A stretch of DNA of 18,301 nt, from contig DATJYF010000107.1 in assembly GCA_035499715.1 (NCBI GenBank), positions 1-18,301 of the forward strand, given 5' to 3'. Positions 16,863 through 18,301 of this stretch are shown piece by piece. A model generated the notes under the pieces. It was not told where the DNA came from and ran no database searches. It worked only from the letters and a program-made list of their open reading frames with translations. Origin of the DNA: DASRHD01 sp035499715 (GTDB taxonomy: Bacteria > Verrucomicrobiota > Verrucomicrobiia > Opitutales > Opitutaceae). Made by a program: the position numbers and the translations under genes. The first letter of the stretch is position 1. Each line of letters opens with the position of its first letter.

Positions 16863-17710
16863 GCGACGCCGCCACCGCCGCCCTTGATCCGCACCACGAT
16901 GCCACGACGTCGACGGGCATTCCGAACAAAAAACTGCTCATGTGGGCGTTTCTCGCCTCGGACTGCATGTTTTTCGGCTGCCTGATCTCGACTCACCTGA
17001 TCTACCGGCTGCATCCGCCGCCCGGCAATCCCGACCCACGGGAAATCTTCAATCCGCCGCTCACCTCCTTCTCGACCTTCATCCTGCTCATGTCGTCGCT
17101 GCTCATGGCGCTCGCGGTCAATGCCATCCAGCGCGGCAACGTCCGCAGCATGCGCCACGCCCTGCTCGGCACGATCTTCTTCGGCTGCATCTTCCTCACC
17201 TGCCAGGTCTACGAGTTCAGCGATTTCGTGTTCGACAAACACATGACGATCACGAACTGCATCCTCGGCTCGACCTTCTTCACCCTCACCGGCACGCACG
17301 GCTGCCACGTCGCCGTCGGCGTCCTCTGGCTCACGCTCATGTACATCCGCTCGTTTCAGCCGGCCGAAGGCACCTCGGGCAACGCCTGGTTTCTGCGGAA
17401 CCTGCTCCATATCGCGCTTTTTGCCGCGGCCATCGGCCTGAGCATGTACCTGGTGCTCGACTTCGTGCATGGCGTCCAGGCCGCGGCGCTGCCCGCCGCC
17501 CTGTCGGGATTTTTCCGCCGCGATGCGCTCTTCCTCGCCGGCGCGTTTGTCAGCTACGTCGGGCTCGGCCTGCTGGCGCGGACGCGCGGCCCGGTAAGCT
17601 TCGATGAAGCCAACGCCATCGATGTCGAATCGATGGGCCTGTACTGGCATTTCGTCGACATCGTCTGGATCGTCATCTTCACCGCCGTCTATCTCCTCGA
17701 ATACATCTGA
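16859..17710 (+). CDS. ctaE: Cytochrome c oxidase subunit III with extra central segment
   Basis: This integral-membrane subunit supports stability and proton uptake of the oxidase. Family motifs are present: KKLLMWAFLASDCMFFGC (24-41), STFILLMSSLLMALAV (72-87), GSTFFTLTGTHGCHVAVG (137-154; His147, His150), and the C-terminal ESMGLYWHFVDIVWIVIF (257-274). The 283 residues exceed the roughly 200 of five-helix bacterial subunits. The excess is a segment of about 85 residues (about 168-254) placed between the TGTHGCH helix and the YWHFVD helix. It holds two additional hydrophobic stretches (182-203 and 222-241), which keeps the topology in phase. The ATG overlaps the ctaD stop (ATGA), and ctaF starts 2 bp after the stop. 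Confidence 0.93.
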   Translation: MSDAATAALDPHHDATTSTGIPNKKLLMWAFLASDCMFFGCLISTHLIYRLHPPPGNPDPREIFNPPLTSFSTFILLMSSLLMALAVNAIQRGNVRSMRHALLGTIFFGCIFLTCQVYEFSDFVFDKHMTITNCILGSTFFTLTGTHGCHVAVGVLWLTLMYIRSFQPAEGTSGNAWFLRNLLHIALFAAAIGLSMYLVLDFVHGVQAAALPAALSGFFRRDALFLAGAFVSYVGLGLLARTRGPVSFDEANAIDVESMGLYWHFVDIVWIVIFTAVYLLEYI

Positions 17711-17712
17711 CC

Positions 17713-18096
17713 ATGAGCGACACCGCCTCCCCCGCCACCGCCGCCGGCGGCCATGCCCACGGCGAGAGCAAATTCCACATTTTCGTCCAGCTCGCCATGA
17801 TCCTCGCCGTCATCACCGGCGTGGAGATCGTCATGGTCTATCTGCCCTTCGCCTACGGGGTGATCTTTTCCATCCTCGTCATCCTCTCCGCGGTGAAGTT
17901 CCTCTGCGTCATTTTTTATTTCATGCATCTGCGGTGGGACAAGGCCTTCTGCACCATCCTCTTTTTCATCGGCCTGATCCTGGCCGGCGGCACGATGTGG
18001 GTGCTGCTGCGGGTTTTCAGCGTGGCGGACAGCAAGCCGCTGACTTCGAGCTTCAACCGCGCCACGCCCGCCGTGGAAACGGTCTGGACGGCATGA
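17713..18096 (+). CDS. ctaF: Cytochrome c oxidase subunit IV, prokaryotic type
   Basis: This 127-residue small membrane subunit of the oxidase has three hydrophobic segments (about 22-45, 49-71, 79-102). The COX4_pro signature KFLCVIFYFMHLRWDK (62-77) is followed by FIGLILAGGTMW. The N-terminus (MSDTASPATAAGGHAHGESK) is short and His-containing, and the C-terminus is a soluble tail of about 25 residues. It is 2 bp behind ctaE and is the last structural gene before a strong terminator, so it closes the ctaCDEF operon. Confidence 0.9.
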   Translation: MSDTASPATAAGGHAHGESKFHIFVQLAMILAVITGVEIVMVYLPFAYGVIFSILVILSAVKFLCVIFYFMHLRWDKAFCTILFFIGLILAGGTMWVLLRVFSVADSKPLTSSFNRATPAVETVWTA

Positions 18097-18125
18097 CCGC
18101 GACCGGCTGAGATTTTTTCTGACCC

Positions 18126-18156
18126 AACGGCGGCCCGCGGGCCGCCGTTCGTTTTT
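18126..18156 (+). terminator. Intrinsic terminator of the ctaCDEF operon
   Basis: Positions 18126-18149 form a perfect 24-nt palindrome (AACGGCGGCCCG and its complement), which folds as a G+C-rich stem of about 10 bp with a tiny loop. It is followed by CG and five T (18152-18156), the arrangement of a Rho-independent terminator. It starts 29 bp after the ctaF stop and ends 5 bp before the next ATG, so ctaG would need read-through or a promoter of its own. Confidence 0.85.
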
Positions 18157-18161
18157 CCACC

Positions 18162-18301
18162 ATGATCGACTGGCGCCACTGGCACAACGAGCCCTACCTT
18201 GTCGGCGGGCTCATCCTGCTCGCCTGGCTCTATGCGGTTTTGACCGGCCCGCTGCGCGGCTGGCTCGAGCCGGCCGCGCCCTACCCGCGGCGCCAGGCCT
18301 G
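18162..18301 (+). CDS. ctaG: Probable caa3 oxidase assembly factor CtaG, N-terminal part only
   Basis: An ATG at 18162 opens a frame that runs off the right edge after 46 codons. The visible residues (MIDWRHWHNEPYLVGGLILL then AWLYAVLTGPLRGWLEP) have a Trp/His-rich start followed by a membrane helix (about 12-30). This is the way CtaG_caa3-family proteins (copper delivery or assembly of caa3 oxidase) commonly begin. Position after ctaF in an oxidase operon is also usual for ctaG. The call rests on a short N-terminus and context; a different small membrane protein cannot be excluded. Confidence 0.6.
   Translation, partial: MIDWRHWHNEPYLVGGLILLAWLYAVLTGPLRGWLEPAAPYPRRQA

Overview
The window is 18.3 kb of G+C-rich bacterial chromosome with tightly packed genes. 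It carries a lipoprotein-export pair, a class II lysyl-tRNA synthetase, a TMTC-like membrane protein with TPRs, lipoyl synthase, and a large heme A / caa3-type cytochrome oxidase locus. The gene content, G+C-rich coding style, TMTC-like TPR protein and dispersed imperfect intergenic palindromes suggest an aerobic Gram-negative in or near Verrucomicrobiota, perhaps an Opitutaceae relative. That assignment is an inference from style and content; no marker gene here proves it.

Layout. Positions 1-4188 read leftward: lysS (2713-4188), a LolC/E-type permease (1391-2620), LolD ATPase (703-1398, overlapping the permease by 8 bp) and an unrecognised protein cut by the left edge (1-612). Positions 4304-7483 read rightward: a TMTC-like GT-C protein with nine TPRs, then lipA. 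An AT-richer AbiV-family HEPN gene (7513-8205) follows and looks like an acquired single-gene defence cargo. Positions 8224-10116 read leftward: a CusF-SCO fusion lipoprotein, then a membrane-anchored protein with two copies of a His-rich domain.

From 10203 rightward come ctaA (heme A synthase), ctaB (heme O synthase) and a DUF420/CtaM-like assembly protein. A leftward azurin-like lipoprotein (12919-13404) faces them. The structural oxidase operon then follows as ctaC (subunit II fused to cytochrome c), ctaD, ctaE and ctaF, closed by a strong terminator (18126-18156). The start of a probable ctaG lies at the right edge.

How the genes fit together. The 8.2-18.3 kb part is a nearly complete assembly line for an A1-type caa3 oxidase. 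CtaB and CtaA make heme A, the SCO/CusF fusion and CtaG are candidates for CuA and CuB loading, and the CtaM-like protein is a further maturation factor. The azurin-like lipoprotein may be a soluble-domain electron carrier or copper protein. CtaCDEF is the enzyme itself.

The non-coding points of most interest are a perfect 23-bp AT-rich inverted repeat between convergent genes (12779-12849) and two imperfect palindromes of apparently dispersed-repeat type (2631-2706 and 9149-9217). No tRNA, rRNA, CRISPR array or complete insertion sequence was seen. No gap between genes exceeds 300 bases.
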